Shown here: in pieces, positions 1-8,265 of the stretch
Layout of the letters: each line of letters begins with the position of its first letter
Position numbering within the stretch: position 1 is the stretch's first letter
DNA from: Roseibium salinum
Lineage (GTDB): Bacteria > Pseudomonadota > Alphaproteobacteria > Rhizobiales > Stappiaceae
Reading direction: 5' to 3'
DNA: 64,000 nucleotides
Assembly (NCBI RefSeq): GCF_026240905.1
Contig: NZ_JAPEVI010000003.1
Location: 2,604,001 to 2,668,000, forward strand
Translations under genes and position numbers: made by a program
Notes under the pieces: model-generated
Seen by the model: the letters and a program-made list of their open reading frames with translations, nothing else
Database searches by the model: none
What the model was told of the DNA's origin: nothing

Positions 1-274
1 CCGGATGCAGACTGATCATGAGGTTCCTCCGCTTTTGCGATGACGCCGGGCCGATCAGCATTCAGCTCGGTCGAGGTGAACGCAGCAAATCCCCAAATAT
101 CCGATTACCAGAGCATCGCTCAGGAGTTCTTCAGAACGCGGAACGCATGCTCCAGGGCGTCATTTTACCCTCCAAGCATTGTGACAAACCCGGTCTGAAG
201 CAATACAGCGGAAAGTCTCGGTTTTCTGCGCGTTTTTGGACGAAGGAGGCTCCGGAAAAGGCTATGCGGGCCCT

Positions 275-1069
275 TCAGCGGATCTTGCGGCGCAGCATCG
301 TGCGTTCCGGGTCGTAGCCCCAAAGCGCACCGAGCATGCACACGATGAACGTGATAACCACCCAAAGCAGTGCGGACCAGTTCATCTGGCCGTAGAGCGC
401 GAAGCGGATCAACTCAACGGCATGGGTGAACGGATTGACGGCGCAGATATCGTGCAGGAGCACGGAGCTTTGCTCCATCTTCCACAGCGGATAGAGCGCC
501 GATGACAGGAAGAACATGGGGAAGATGACAAAGTTCATCACGCCCGCGAAGTTCTCCAGCTGACGGATGGTCGAGGAGATCAGCAACCCGAGAGCGCCCA
601 GCATCAGGCCCGTCGCGATCAGGGCCGGGAAAACCGCCACGTAGCCCACCGGCGGCATGGAGATTCCCATTGCCGCGGCAATGGCCAGAAAGACGGCGAC
701 CTGCAGGATGGACACTGCCACCCCGGCAAGCAGTTTTGAAAACAGCAGCCACCAACGCGGAAAAGGCGAGGTCAAGAGCAGCCGCATCGATCCCATTTCC
801 TGGTCATAGACAAGCGACAGCGACGACTGCATGCCGTTGAACAGCTGGATCATGCCGCACAGGCCGGGCACGATATAGACTTCATAGGTGATGTAGGTCT
901 GGTACGGCGGTATGATCGACAGACCGAGAGCCGCCCGGAAGCCGGCGGCGAAGACGACGAGCCAGACCAGCGGCCGCACCAGTGCGGCGAGGAAGCGGCC
1001 GCGCTGCGAGGCAAAGCGCAGCGCCTCACGCAGCACGATCGACCAGAGCGCAACCATCCAGGCTTTCAT
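275..1069 (-). CDS. ABC-2 type transporter permease of the PQQ-dependent alcohol dehydrogenase system (PedC-like)
   Basis: This is a 264-residue inner-membrane protein with about six hydrophobic segments, the size and layout of ABC-2 permeases. It overlaps the start of its ATPase (1066-1800) by 4 nt, so the two are translationally coupled. The family occurs beside quinoprotein alcohol dehydrogenases (Pseudomonas ped clusters), and a related transporter in methylotrophs is tied to lanthanide uptake. Its place at the 3' end of an operon that starts with a PQQ-system binding protein supports that assignment. The substrate cannot be read from the sequence. Confidence 0.85.
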   Translation of the reverse strand: MKAWMVALWSIVLREALRFASQRGRFLAALVRPLVWLVVFAAGFRAALGLSIIPPYQTYITYEVYIVPGLCGMIQLFNGMQSSLSLVYDQEMGSMRLLLTSPFPRWWLLFSKLLAGVAVSILQVAVFLAIAAAMGISMPPVGYVAVFPALIATGLMLGALGLLISSTIRQLENFAGVMNFVIFPMFFLSSALYPLWKMEQSSVLLHDICAVNPFTHAVELIRFALYGQMNWSALLWVVITFIVCMLGALWGYDPERTMLRRKIR

Positions 1070-1800
1070 GCGGCTTCCTCGCTCTTGCCACCGGTCATCT
1101 CCATGAACCGCTCGGCAAGCGTGCTGCCGCCGGAGAGCTCCGCGGCGCTTCCGTCCGCCAGAACACGGCCCTTGTGCAACACCACGACCTGATCATCCGG
1201 ACCGATTTCATCGACCAGATGCGTCGCCCAGAGCACCGCCGGTCCGGTTTCCGCCAGTTGATGGACATGTTCGGTGATCGCCCGGCGGGCTGCGGCGTCC
1301 AGTCCGACGGTCGGCTCGTCCAGCAGAATGACCTCGGGGTCAGGGATCAATGCGCGGGCAATCTCCATCCGCCGCCGGTGGCCGCCGTTGAGGGAGCGCA
1401 CCTTTTCCCCGCTCCTCTCGCGCATGGCGAGCCGGTCGAGCGCGGCGTCGATTGCCGCTTCCGCGCTGCGGCCGGACAGGCCGTGCAGTCCGGCGAAGTA
1501 GGCCAGGTTGCGCCTGACCGTCATGTCGAGATCCAGGGTCGGTTGCTGAAACACCACGCCGATGCGCGCCAGCGCCTTGAGCGGCGCGCGGGCAACGTCG
1601 TAACCGGCAATGCCGATATGGCCCTCCGGTGCCACGATCAGCCGCGTCAACAGGGCATAGAGTGTCGACTTGCCTGCGCCATTAAGGCCGAGCAATGCAC
1701 AAAACCGGCCCGGTGCCACTGAAAAACTGACGTCGTCCAGCGCCTTGCGCCCGCCCGCGGCGTAGCTGTAGCTGACGTGGGAAACCTCAAGTCCGCTCAT
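1066..1800 (-). CDS. ABC transporter ATP-binding protein, PQQ-dependent alcohol dehydrogenase system
   Basis: This 244-residue single ABC domain has Walker A GLNGAGKST near residue 38, a signature region reading LNGGHRRRMEIARAL (the usual LSGG is LNGG), Walker B VILLDEPTVGLD, and the switch His in WATHL. It energises the permease at 275-1069, with which it overlaps by 4 nt. Its start overlaps the stop of the preceding NitT-type ATPase (1797-2426), so two ATPase genes for two transporters lie side by side in one transcript. Homologues are found specifically beside PQQ dehydrogenase genes. Confidence 0.88.
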   Translation of the reverse strand: MSGLEVSHVSYSYAAGGRKALDDVSFSVAPGRFCALLGLNGAGKSTLYALLTRLIVAPEGHIGIAGYDVARAPLKALARIGVVFQQPTLDLDMTVRRNLAYFAGLHGLSGRSAEAAIDAALDRLAMRERSGEKVRSLNGGHRRRMEIARALIPDPEVILLDEPTVGLDAAARRAITEHVHQLAETGPAVLWATHLVDEIGPDDQVVVLHKGRVLADGSAAELSGGSTLAERFMEMTGGKSEEAA

Positions 1801-2426
1801 ACCGCTCCCCTCAGCCTTTCCGACGGCCCGTGGTTCCCGTCGATCGTCGCCGGCCTGCCCGCAAGCCGCACGATCCTGTCGGCCAGCAGGCGTGCCTCGC
1901 TCTCCGAATGGGTAACCAGTATCGTTGCCGGCCGGGTTTCCGCAATCAGATCCTCCGTCAGGCTCAGCATTTCCTCCGCCATTGCAGGATCGAGAGAAAC
2001 GAAGGGCTCGTCCATGACCAGCAATTCGGGCCGGCCCGCAAATGCCCTGGCAAGCGCAAGGCGGCGCTGCTGGCCCAGCGACAACTGGCCGGGAAACAGC
2101 GGCGCCTTGTCGGCAATCCCCACCCGCTGCAGCATTGCCAGCGCAGCGGAACGGTCCATGCCGGGATGCACCAGGGTTATGTTCTGCAACGCGCTGCGCC
2201 AGGGCAAGAGCACCGGTTCCTGGAACACCATCGCCATCTTGTCCGGACGCTCGAGGCTGCCGTCAAAATCGCGGTCCGTTCCGACGATCAGCCGGAGCAA
2301 CGTGGATTTGCCTATGCCGGAGGGCCCCAGAATGGCCAGGGTCTCGCCCGGGTTCACCGTCAGATGAATGTCGGACAGAACCTCCGTCGCACCGAATGCC
2401 TTGCGCCGGACATCGATCCTGATCAT
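1797..2426 (-). CDS. NitT/TauT-type ABC transporter ATP-binding protein
   Basis: The 209-residue product has Walker A GPSGIGKST, signature LSLGQQRRLALARA, and Walker B LLVMDEPFVSLD. It is related to the SsuB/TauB/NrtD ATPases that import small organic or oxo-anion substrates. I chose the ATG at 2426 because it forms an ATGA 4-nt overlap with the permease stop and begins directly at the ABC fold. A longer reading from 2477 adds 17 residues that overlap the permease gene. Partners are the permease at 2423-3184 and the binding protein at 3177-4151. Confidence 0.85.
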   Translation of the reverse strand: MIRIDVRRKAFGATEVLSDIHLTVNPGETLAILGPSGIGKSTLLRLIVGTDRDFDGSLERPDKMAMVFQEPVLLPWRSALQNITLVHPGMDRSAALAMLQRVGIADKAPLFPGQLSLGQQRRLALARAFAGRPELLVMDEPFVSLDPAMAEEMLSLTEDLIAETRPATILVTHSESEARLLADRIVRLAGRPATIDGNHGPSERLRGAV

Positions 2427-3184
2427 GCCGTCCTCCAGCGCCGGGCGTGCCGCTCGACCGGTTGCAGGCACAGCCATTCGACTCCAAGCATCACCGTGAT
2501 GAACGATAGCGAGTAGACCAGCACCATCGCCACGTCGAACTGCTGGAAATAGAGGTGAATCTGAAAACCGACGCCGTTCGAGCGTCCGAGGAACTCGACC
2601 ACGAGCACGATCTTCCAGATGACGGCGATCCCGGATCGTGCAGCCGCGGCAATGAAGGGCGCGAGCTGCGGCAGTACGACATGGCGCAGCCGCATATACG
2701 CTCTCATGCGGAACACATGGGCCATTGCCGAGAGGTCCGGATCGAAGGCGCGCGCGCCTTCACGAACCATGGTGGTGACGTTCGGTATCTTGTTCAGCAC
2801 CACCGCCGTGATCGCCGCGGTCTCGTTCAGTCCGATCCACAGATAGCACAGCACGATCAGGACCAGCGCAGGCAGGTTGAGAAAGACGACCAGCCAGGGG
2901 TCGAGCCAGCGGTCGACCGCCGGAAACCGGCCCATCGCGAAACCAAGGGCAATGCCGGCGGTCATCGCCAGGGCAAAGGCCCAGATGACCCGCCAGAGCG
3001 TCATCCCGAGATGATAAGGCAGCTCGCCCGAGGCAGCGGCCGACTGGAACGGCCGCAAAAGAGCCCATGGCTGCGGCAACACCGACGCATCGCCCGTCAG
3101 CGCCGCCGCGCAGATCCACAGTAGCAGGAGAACCGCCAGCGACAGGATGCGCACTGCCGCCGACTTTTGCAGCGTGTCAGTCAA
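2423..3184 (-). CDS. NitT/TauT-type ABC transporter permease
   Basis: This is an integral membrane protein of about 253 residues in the BPD_transp_1 family. It has an EAA-type loop in its second half (around MAHVFRMRAYMRLRHVVLPQLAPF) and about six membrane segments. The start is uncertain. A TTG at 3184 gives a short overlap with the upstream binding-protein gene, while a start at 3244 would add 20 residues of poor composition inside that gene. It should form the channel for the binding protein at 3177-4151 and the ATPase at 1797-2426. Confidence 0.8.
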   Translation of the reverse strand: MTDTLQKSAAVRILSLAVLLLLWICAAALTGDASVLPQPWALLRPFQSAAASGELPYHLGMTLWRVIWAFALAMTAGIALGFAMGRFPAVDRWLDPWLVVFLNLPALVLIVLCYLWIGLNETAAITAVVLNKIPNVTTMVREGARAFDPDLSAMAHVFRMRAYMRLRHVVLPQLAPFIAAAARSGIAVIWKIVLVVEFLGRSNGVGFQIHLYFQQFDVAMVLVYSLSFITVMLGVEWLCLQPVERHARRWRTA

Positions 3185-4151
3185 AGTGGACGAACATCCC
3201 CTCCGGCAGACTGGTTGCCTGACCGACAAGCTTTTCACCGCCAAGCTCGGCCATCAACTGAAGAAAGCGATCCGCCGCAGCTTCGTCGACCGGAGCGCCG
3301 CTCGGGATACCTTCACGAAATCCGTCGCGCAGAGCGATGAATTCGGCATCATTTGCGGCATTCATCATCCCGCGCAGGTTTTCCCAGGCCTCATCGTTCG
3401 TCATCAGCAATTCCTTGGCGGCGCGGGAGGCCTTGTAGAAGCCCTCAACCACCTGCGGATTGGCTGCCAGATAATCCTCCTTCAGCACATAGCCGAGCAG
3501 CGGCGTATCCGGATCAAGCCCGAGTTCGGCCGCCGCCTCGGAGACCGACACCAGCTCATGCATGCCCTCCGCCTTCATCTTGGCGAGAAAGTGCCAGAAG
3601 TTGATGGCTCCCGCCGTCTCGCCCTGCAAGGCCGACTTGAAAATCAGCGGCGGCGCGCCGAACACCTGCTCGGTCTCCGCCATCAGGTCCATGCCGTATT
3701 TTTCCTGCGCGTAGGCGCGCAGGATCAGCCAGCTCTTGTCCAGCGGACCGCCGGCGATGCCGATCTTCTTGCCTTTGAGATCCTGTAGATCCCCGATTCC
3801 GCTATCGTCCTTCACCACCAGGCCGCCGACCGCGAGCGAATAGGGAATGAACACATAGTCCTTGCCCGCCGCGCGCTGCCGCGCAACCCAGATCCAGTCC
3901 GCAACGACCAGATCGGCCTCGCCGCCCTCAAGGGCCACCCGCGTCGCTGCATTGTCTCCATAGTCCTGGACCACCAGTTCAAACCCGTTGGCGGTGTCCA
4001 GACCATTGTCCTTGATGGTCGATATCTCCCAGTTCACCGTGCCGGCCGCCAGCATGGCACCGCGCAACTTCGGCAGGTCCTGGGCCTGTGCAAGGCAGAC
4101 TGTGAAGACGCAGGCAGCGGTGAGCGCTGCCGTCTGTTTCAGGATATTCAC
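3177..4151 (-). CDS. NitT/TauT-type ABC transporter substrate-binding protein
   Basis: The 324-residue protein starts with a Sec signal peptide ending near AQAQ and continues with a periplasmic binding fold of the NMT1/SsuA type. I chose the GTG at 4151 because GGGAGGAAAG lies just upstream and the signal peptide follows at once. An ATG at 4217 would add 22 charged residues before the signal. It is followed by its permease and ATPase. The ligand is unknown; the setting suggests a solute used by the PQQ dehydrogenase system, which is inference. Confidence 0.83.
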   Translation of the reverse strand: MNILKQTAALTAACVFTVCLAQAQDLPKLRGAMLAAGTVNWEISTIKDNGLDTANGFELVVQDYGDNAATRVALEGGEADLVVADWIWVARQRAAGKDYVFIPYSLAVGGLVVKDDSGIGDLQDLKGKKIGIAGGPLDKSWLILRAYAQEKYGMDLMAETEQVFGAPPLIFKSALQGETAGAINFWHFLAKMKAEGMHELVSVSEAAAELGLDPDTPLLGYVLKEDYLAANPQVVEGFYKASRAAKELLMTNDEAWENLRGMMNAANDAEFIALRDGFREGIPSGAPVDEAAADRFLQLMAELGGEKLVGQATSLPEGMFVHFD

Positions 4152-4333
4152 TGGTCTTTCCTCCCTTGTGGGGTGCCGGGCTCGAACAGCGGATGCTCCG
4201 CCCGGCCGTGCCCCCATGAGGACGCCCCGATGAGAACGTCCCCTGTAAGCAATGTCGCTGGTTCGGCGGGTGTTCAGAGGGATCCGGACCTGCCCGCCCC
4301 CCGTCAGGTCGCCGGTGCATCTCGTCGCCCGGC

Positions 4334-4777
4334 CTACTGGATCGAGATCACTACCTTCTGACTGTCGCCTGCGGTTTTCGGAATGCCGACCTCGTAGCGT
4401 CCCGGCTTGATCGCGATGAAGGACAGCACCGCCTCGCCGGCGTCGTCGAACTCAAGACTGTCGATCGCCATCGGCCGTATTTCGATGTCGTTGATCACGA
4501 TCTCGTTCATCCAGATGGCACGGAAGAAGTCCGGCCCCGAAAGCGCCAGTTCCGCCGAACCGTCGGCGGTGATCTTCATCTCGTAATAGGCACCCGACTG
4601 CAGCGTCACGTCTCCCTCGCCCAGAGGCTGTCCCGATGCCAGCGTGATTGCGATGGGATCGCCCCGGTTGCACTTCGCCAGAAGACCGGCAAAGCCGAGA
4701 TCCGAGCATAGTGGCGCCGCCCCGGCCGGCCCGGCAACGAGTGCGGCTGCCGCCATTGCGATGATGGATTTGTACAT
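4334..4777 (-). CDS. small exported protein of unknown function in the PQQ-system operon
   Basis: The product has 147 residues: a signal peptide of about 20 residues (ending GPAGA), two early cysteines (LCSDLGF and AKCNRG), then an all-beta-looking domain. The end reads like a small cupredoxin- or Ig-like fold (AIKPGRYEVGIPK), but no copper-ligand set is clear. It sits in the operon between the beta-propeller gene and the NitT-type binding protein, all on the minus strand. I do not recognise a named family. A periplasmic accessory role is inference from the signal peptide and context. Confidence 0.75.
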   Translation of the reverse strand: MYKSIIAMAAAALVAGPAGAAPLCSDLGFAGLLAKCNRGDPIAITLASGQPLGEGDVTLQSGAYYEMKITADGSAELALSGPDFFRAIWMNEIVINDIEIRPMAIDSLEFDDAGEAVLSFIAIKPGRYEVGIPKTAGDSQKVVISIQ

Positions 4778-4876
4778 ACTTTTCTCCTCCCATTGGGTCG
4801 CCGTATCCCGCGGTGTCGGGAACGCAGGACGCTCTGACGTCCTTAGAATCGATCAACTTTCTGAATGCAGGTTGAT

Positions 4877-5848
4877 CTAGTCCGGCGCGACGACAACCCC
4901 CCAGGGCTGCTGGCCGACCTGTACCGAGCGGATCACCTTCTCCGCCTTCACATCGATGATGCTGACGTCGTTCGAATTGCCGTTGGTGGTGATCAGAAAG
5001 TTCTCGTCCGGTGTGAAAGCCATCTGCCACACCCGCTGTCCGACAAGCAGGTACTCGATCACCTCATCCGTCGTGCCGTCGATCACGGCCACGCGGTTGG
5101 CAGGCCCGAGCGCAACAAAGACGCGCGATCCGTCCCTGGTCACCTTCACGCCCACGGGCTGCAGCCATTCCGGCAGCACGCCGGGCACCTCGAAACTGAT
5201 CTTGCCCGTCACCTCCGGCGCTTCGCCGGTGACATCCATCACCGTAACCGTTCCGCCGATTTCGGCGCTGACATAGAGCTTGCTGCCGTCGGCCGTGAAT
5301 TCCGCATAGCGCGGGCGCTGGTCGACCAGCACATTGTCAACGATCTCGTAGCTTTCCGTATCGATGAAATGCGCCATGTTGGTCGTTTCGGACGTATTGA
5401 TGACGATCTTTCCGTCCGGGTGGATCGCCATTCCTTCCGGCTCCACGCCCACCGGCACTTCGGCCAGCACCTGGTGGGTCTTCACATCGACCACCGTGAC
5501 CAGATTATCGTCCTCATTGGCGATATAGAGAGGATTTCCGGACGGGTGCAGCACGAAGAGCTCGGGATCCGGACCGGACGGCAGCGTGTGCAGTTCCTCG
5601 TAGGTTTCCGGATCGAAGACGCGCACCGTATCGTCGTCGGAGGCACAGACATAAAGCTCCTTGCCATCCGGACTGATGGTGATGCCGCGCGGCCTGTTGC
5701 CGGCGGGAAATTCGCCGATCACTTCCCAGGTATCGCTGTCAAGGACGGTCACGGTGTTGCCGCGCTCGTTGCTCACGAAGACCTTGTTTGCCAGGGACGG
5801 AGAGACACTTGCGAGCAGGGCCGGCAGGATCAGCCAGACGATTTTCAT
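4877..5848 (-). CDS. PQQ-system-associated YVTN beta-propeller protein
   Basis: The 323-residue exported protein has a signal peptide (to about residue 20) and about seven repeats of roughly 42 residues, with recurring cores such as VFVSNERGNTVTVLD, LYVCASDDDTVRVFD and LYIANEDDNLVTVVD. These are YVTN-type blades of one beta-propeller. Homologues are found next to quinoprotein alcohol dehydrogenases and their ABC transporter. The start overlaps the upstream binding-protein stop as TGATG, with GGGAG upstream. The role is unproven; a periplasmic scaffold or ligand carrier is plausible. Confidence 0.87.
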   Translation of the reverse strand: MKIVWLILPALLASVSPSLANKVFVSNERGNTVTVLDSDTWEVIGEFPAGNRPRGITISPDGKELYVCASDDDTVRVFDPETYEELHTLPSGPDPELFVLHPSGNPLYIANEDDNLVTVVDVKTHQVLAEVPVGVEPEGMAIHPDGKIVINTSETTNMAHFIDTESYEIVDNVLVDQRPRYAEFTADGSKLYVSAEIGGTVTVMDVTGEAPEVTGKISFEVPGVLPEWLQPVGVKVTRDGSRVFVALGPANRVAVIDGTTDEVIEYLLVGQRVWQMAFTPDENFLITTNGNSNDVSIIDVKAEKVIRSVQVGQQPWGVVVAPD

Positions 5849-7041
5849 CAGTTATCTCCCTGGAAGTCACGGCACGCGGTTTCCGGGCGGTCGATACCCA
5901 GCGTGTCGAGTTGCGAAGTCTGATGCAGGAAGCCGTCCTGCGGCGACACCGAAACCGTGAGGTGACGATTGGTGAGCAAGATCGGCTGGCGCAACTGGCC
6001 GTTCCACGGCCGGAAGGTCAGTTTCTGGCCCTTGAAGGCCGCCAGTTCGAAGCTGTCCGACAGAACATAGGTCCGGAGGCTGGCAGGATCGGCCTTGCCG
6101 GTGCGCGTCACCGCTTCGCCGATCACCCTCAGCGCCAGCCAGACCTGATAATCCTCTTCACGCATGCCCCGCCCCGCCAGGCGCTCGAAGCGGCGTTGAA
6201 ACTGTGTCGCCCCCCAGGCCTCATGGGCGGAATGCCAGCTGACCGGGCGCAGTCCCGCGGAGCCGGCGACGGGGCGCGCGTCCCACACGTGATAGGGAAG
6301 ATAGGCGGCGAAAATGTCGGCCTCGTCGGCGGCAACGACCACATCGTGCTCCTCCGCCCGCTGGGTAAAGACCGGGAGCTGACGCTGGACCTGCACGATG
6401 CCGGTATCGGTGCGCCGCGCGCCGCCGGTATCGGTAAACTCCCGTTCCTCGACGATGCTGGCGCCGAATTTTGCCGCCGAGGCGCGATAGCTTTCGGCCA
6501 GCAGTCCGTCTTCGGGATGGGAACCGTGGATCAGGAACAGCCGCGGCCATTTCTTCCAGACAAGGAACTGCAGGAGGGCATCGGTCAGCATCGCGCGGCT
6601 GGGCGCCACATGCAGCACATTCGCCCGGCACTCGGCGTTGCGCAGAGCACCGTCGCGCGCCGTCGCATTCAGCAGCAACACGTCCGGTCCTGCGCGCTCG
6701 GAAAGGACCGACAGCGTGGACGCATCGGCCATGACCACGATCAGCTCGACGCCGTCGGCCTTCAGCTCGTCCAGAGCCGCTTCCGCCTCTTCCGGCGGAA
6801 CGGCGCGGGTTTCAAGCGTGAAGTCGACACCGATGAACCGCCCGGTGGTCTGATTGTCCTCGATGCCGAGCGTGCCACCGGCAATACCCAGATCGTCCGG
6901 TGGCAGGTCCAGCCGCGAAATAGGCAGCAGCCCGGTCCGGTCGATGCGGAGCACCGCGCTCTTGACTTCGAGCGCCGATGCGGCGGATGCGGTGAACAAT
7001 GCCACGCACAGAATAGCGAACAGAGTTCGCAACACCATCAT
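5848..7041 (-). CDS. ABC transporter substrate-binding protein, PQQ-dependent alcohol dehydrogenase system (LutA-like)
   Basis: This is an exported protein of about 397 residues, with signal peptide FAILCVALFTASAASA and a branched-chain-amino-acid-type periplasmic binding fold. I start it at the first ATG of an ATGATG pair (7041) because GGGAGG lies upstream and the signal peptide follows directly; a start at 7074 adds 11 residues. It heads the eight-gene minus-strand operon that ends at 275. The matching ABC-2 permease and ATPase lie at the far end, after the inserted NitT-type transporter. Related binding proteins in methylotrophs take part in lanthanide transport, so that ligand is possible but not shown. 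Confidence 0.85.
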   Translation of the reverse strand: MMVLRTLFAILCVALFTASAASALEVKSAVLRIDRTGLLPISRLDLPPDDLGIAGGTLGIEDNQTTGRFIGVDFTLETRAVPPEEAEAALDELKADGVELIVVMADASTLSVLSERAGPDVLLLNATARDGALRNAECRANVLHVAPSRAMLTDALLQFLVWKKWPRLFLIHGSHPEDGLLAESYRASAAKFGASIVEEREFTDTGGARRTDTGIVQVQRQLPVFTQRAEEHDVVVAADEADIFAAYLPYHVWDARPVAGSAGLRPVSWHSAHEAWGATQFQRRFERLAGRGMREEDYQVWLALRVIGEAVTRTGKADPASLRTYVLSDSFELAAFKGQKLTFRPWNGQLRQPILLTNRHLTVSVSPQDGFLHQTSQLDTLGIDRPETACRDFQGDN

Positions 7042-7191
7042 TGCCAGGTGACCTCCCAATCCTCCCAGCCTCACCGCCGGCTTTGCCCGGCCGGTAAACC
7101 TCTTGAAGCAGAATGACAGTGCAATCCATGCAGAAAAACCGAGACCTAAGGACTATTGTCGGACAACTGCCGGCGGATAATTCTGACGGTC

Positions 7192-7704
7192 ATGTCCCGC
7201 GCAATCCTTATGAGCTTATGGCTCGTGATCGCTCCGATGACCGCCAATGGAGGCTCCTACAAGCCCCTGGAACCGGGGCCCGACCTGGCCTATCTCGGTT
7301 TCTCCTTCGTCGATCTGTCTACGGAAGGGGCCTATAACGGCGTACGCGCCGACGAAACGGGCCGGCTCCGGATGCTCGAAGAGACCCTCAGGGAGCGTTT
7401 TGCCCAGGAAGGCTATACCGTTCTTTCCAACGACCCCATCGCGGCAAAGCTCGCCACCGTCAGCAATCCGGCCCGCTGTTACGATTGCGAGATCAGGCTG
7501 GCGGACCGGCTCGGCGCCCGTTACGTCGTCGTCGGAGAGGTCAGGAAAGTGTCGAATCTCGTCCTCTCCATAAGCCTCGTGATGCGTGACGTGGAGACCG
7601 GTGACCGCGTGCGGGCGCTGGCGGTCGACATTCGCGGCAATACCGACCAGAGCTGGCTGCGTGGGATGGACTACATCCTGAAGAACCACTTTTTCAAACA
7701 GTGA
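7192..7704 (+). CDS. DUF3280-type exported protein of the PQQ cluster
   Basis: The product has about 170 residues. It has an N-terminal hydrophobic segment (ILMSLWLVIAPMTA) that could be a signal peptide, then an alpha/beta domain with an RCYDCEIRLADRLGA segment and a VVGEVRKVSNLVLSISLVMRD strand pair. This matches the DUF3280 family seen in PQQ clusters, which I recognise by pattern only. It is divergent from the 5848-7041 gene and convergent with the CXXCW gene (18-nt gap). Start choice is weak: an ATG at 7192 or a TTG at 7156. Confidence 0.72.
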   Translation: MSRAILMSLWLVIAPMTANGGSYKPLEPGPDLAYLGFSFVDLSTEGAYNGVRADETGRLRMLEETLRERFAQEGYTVLSNDPIAAKLATVSNPARCYDCEIRLADRLGARYVVVGEVRKVSNLVLSISLVMRDVETGDRVRALAVDIRGNTDQSWLRGMDYILKNHFFKQ

Positions 7705-7722
7705 GGAAAGCGCACGGCGCAG

Positions 7723-8265
7723 TCACTGCCCTCCGGGCTCCGGCTGCACCTGTTCGGCAGGGTAGCCGCTGGCGCTCCACCCGTCCGTTCCGTCCGGATA
7801 CCAGAAGACATTCGAATAACCGTATTCGAGTGCGCGTTTGGCTGCGTTCCAGGACATCCAGCAGTCGTCGAGGCAGAAAAACACGACCGGATGGGCGGCA
7901 TCGTCCTTCGTCACCTTCTCCAATCCGGCGCGGAAATAATCGTGCATGACGCCGGCAAGCTGGCCATAGCCGACATTCGGCAGCCAGACCGCTCCCGGTA
8001 TGGAGTGGCGCGCCGGCTCGCGCCAGATGGTGCCTTCCGGCAGCTGCGAAGGTTTCGGCGGACGCGGAAGCACGTCGACGAAGGCGACGCGCCCCGTCTT
8101 CCACAACGCGTAGGCGGCGTCGCTGGAAATGACGGTGGCACCGGCCAGGGTTCCGGGAACCGGCGCCCGGTAGTTGTCTTCGCGGTAGCCGTGCGGCTCC
8201 CCCTGCGCGCCCGCCGCGGACGTTCCGGCAAGCAGGCACAGCAGGACAAGGCGCGGGATGATCAC
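7723..8265 (-). CDS. PQQ-dependent catabolism-associated CXXCW motif protein (rhodanese-like)
   Basis: The 180-residue exported protein has signal peptide LVLLCLLAGTSAAGA and a rhodanese-like fold. The active-site loop reads CLDDCW, the CXXCW motif that names the family. The GTG at 8265 forms a GTGA 4-nt overlap with the preceding XoxJ-like gene, which fixes the start better than the longer reading from 8385. The neighbouring XoxJ, cytochrome and XoxF genes place it in the methanol dehydrogenase operon. A periplasmic sulfur or redox role is inferred from the cysteines and the SoxYZ-like carrier nearby. Confidence 0.85.
   Translation of the reverse strand: MIIPRLVLLCLLAGTSAAGAQGEPHGYREDNYRAPVPGTLAGATVISSDAAYALWKTGRVAFVDVLPRPPKPSQLPEGTIWREPARHSIPGAVWLPNVGYGQLAGVMHDYFRAGLEKVTKDDAAHPVVFFCLDDCWMSWNAAKRALEYGYSNVFWYPDGTDGWSASGYPAEQVQPEPGGQ

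Noticed and set aside
18..317. Plus-strand 99-codon ORF at the left edge
   Set aside because: It overlaps the end of the ABC-2 permease on the other strand, and its composition (Arg/Ser-rich, no domain) looks like antisense noise.
5788..7116. Long plus-strand frame of 442 codons
   Set aside because: It is antisense to the binding-protein gene, His/Arg/Gln-rich, and has no recognisable domain; the minus-strand protein has a signal peptide and a family match.
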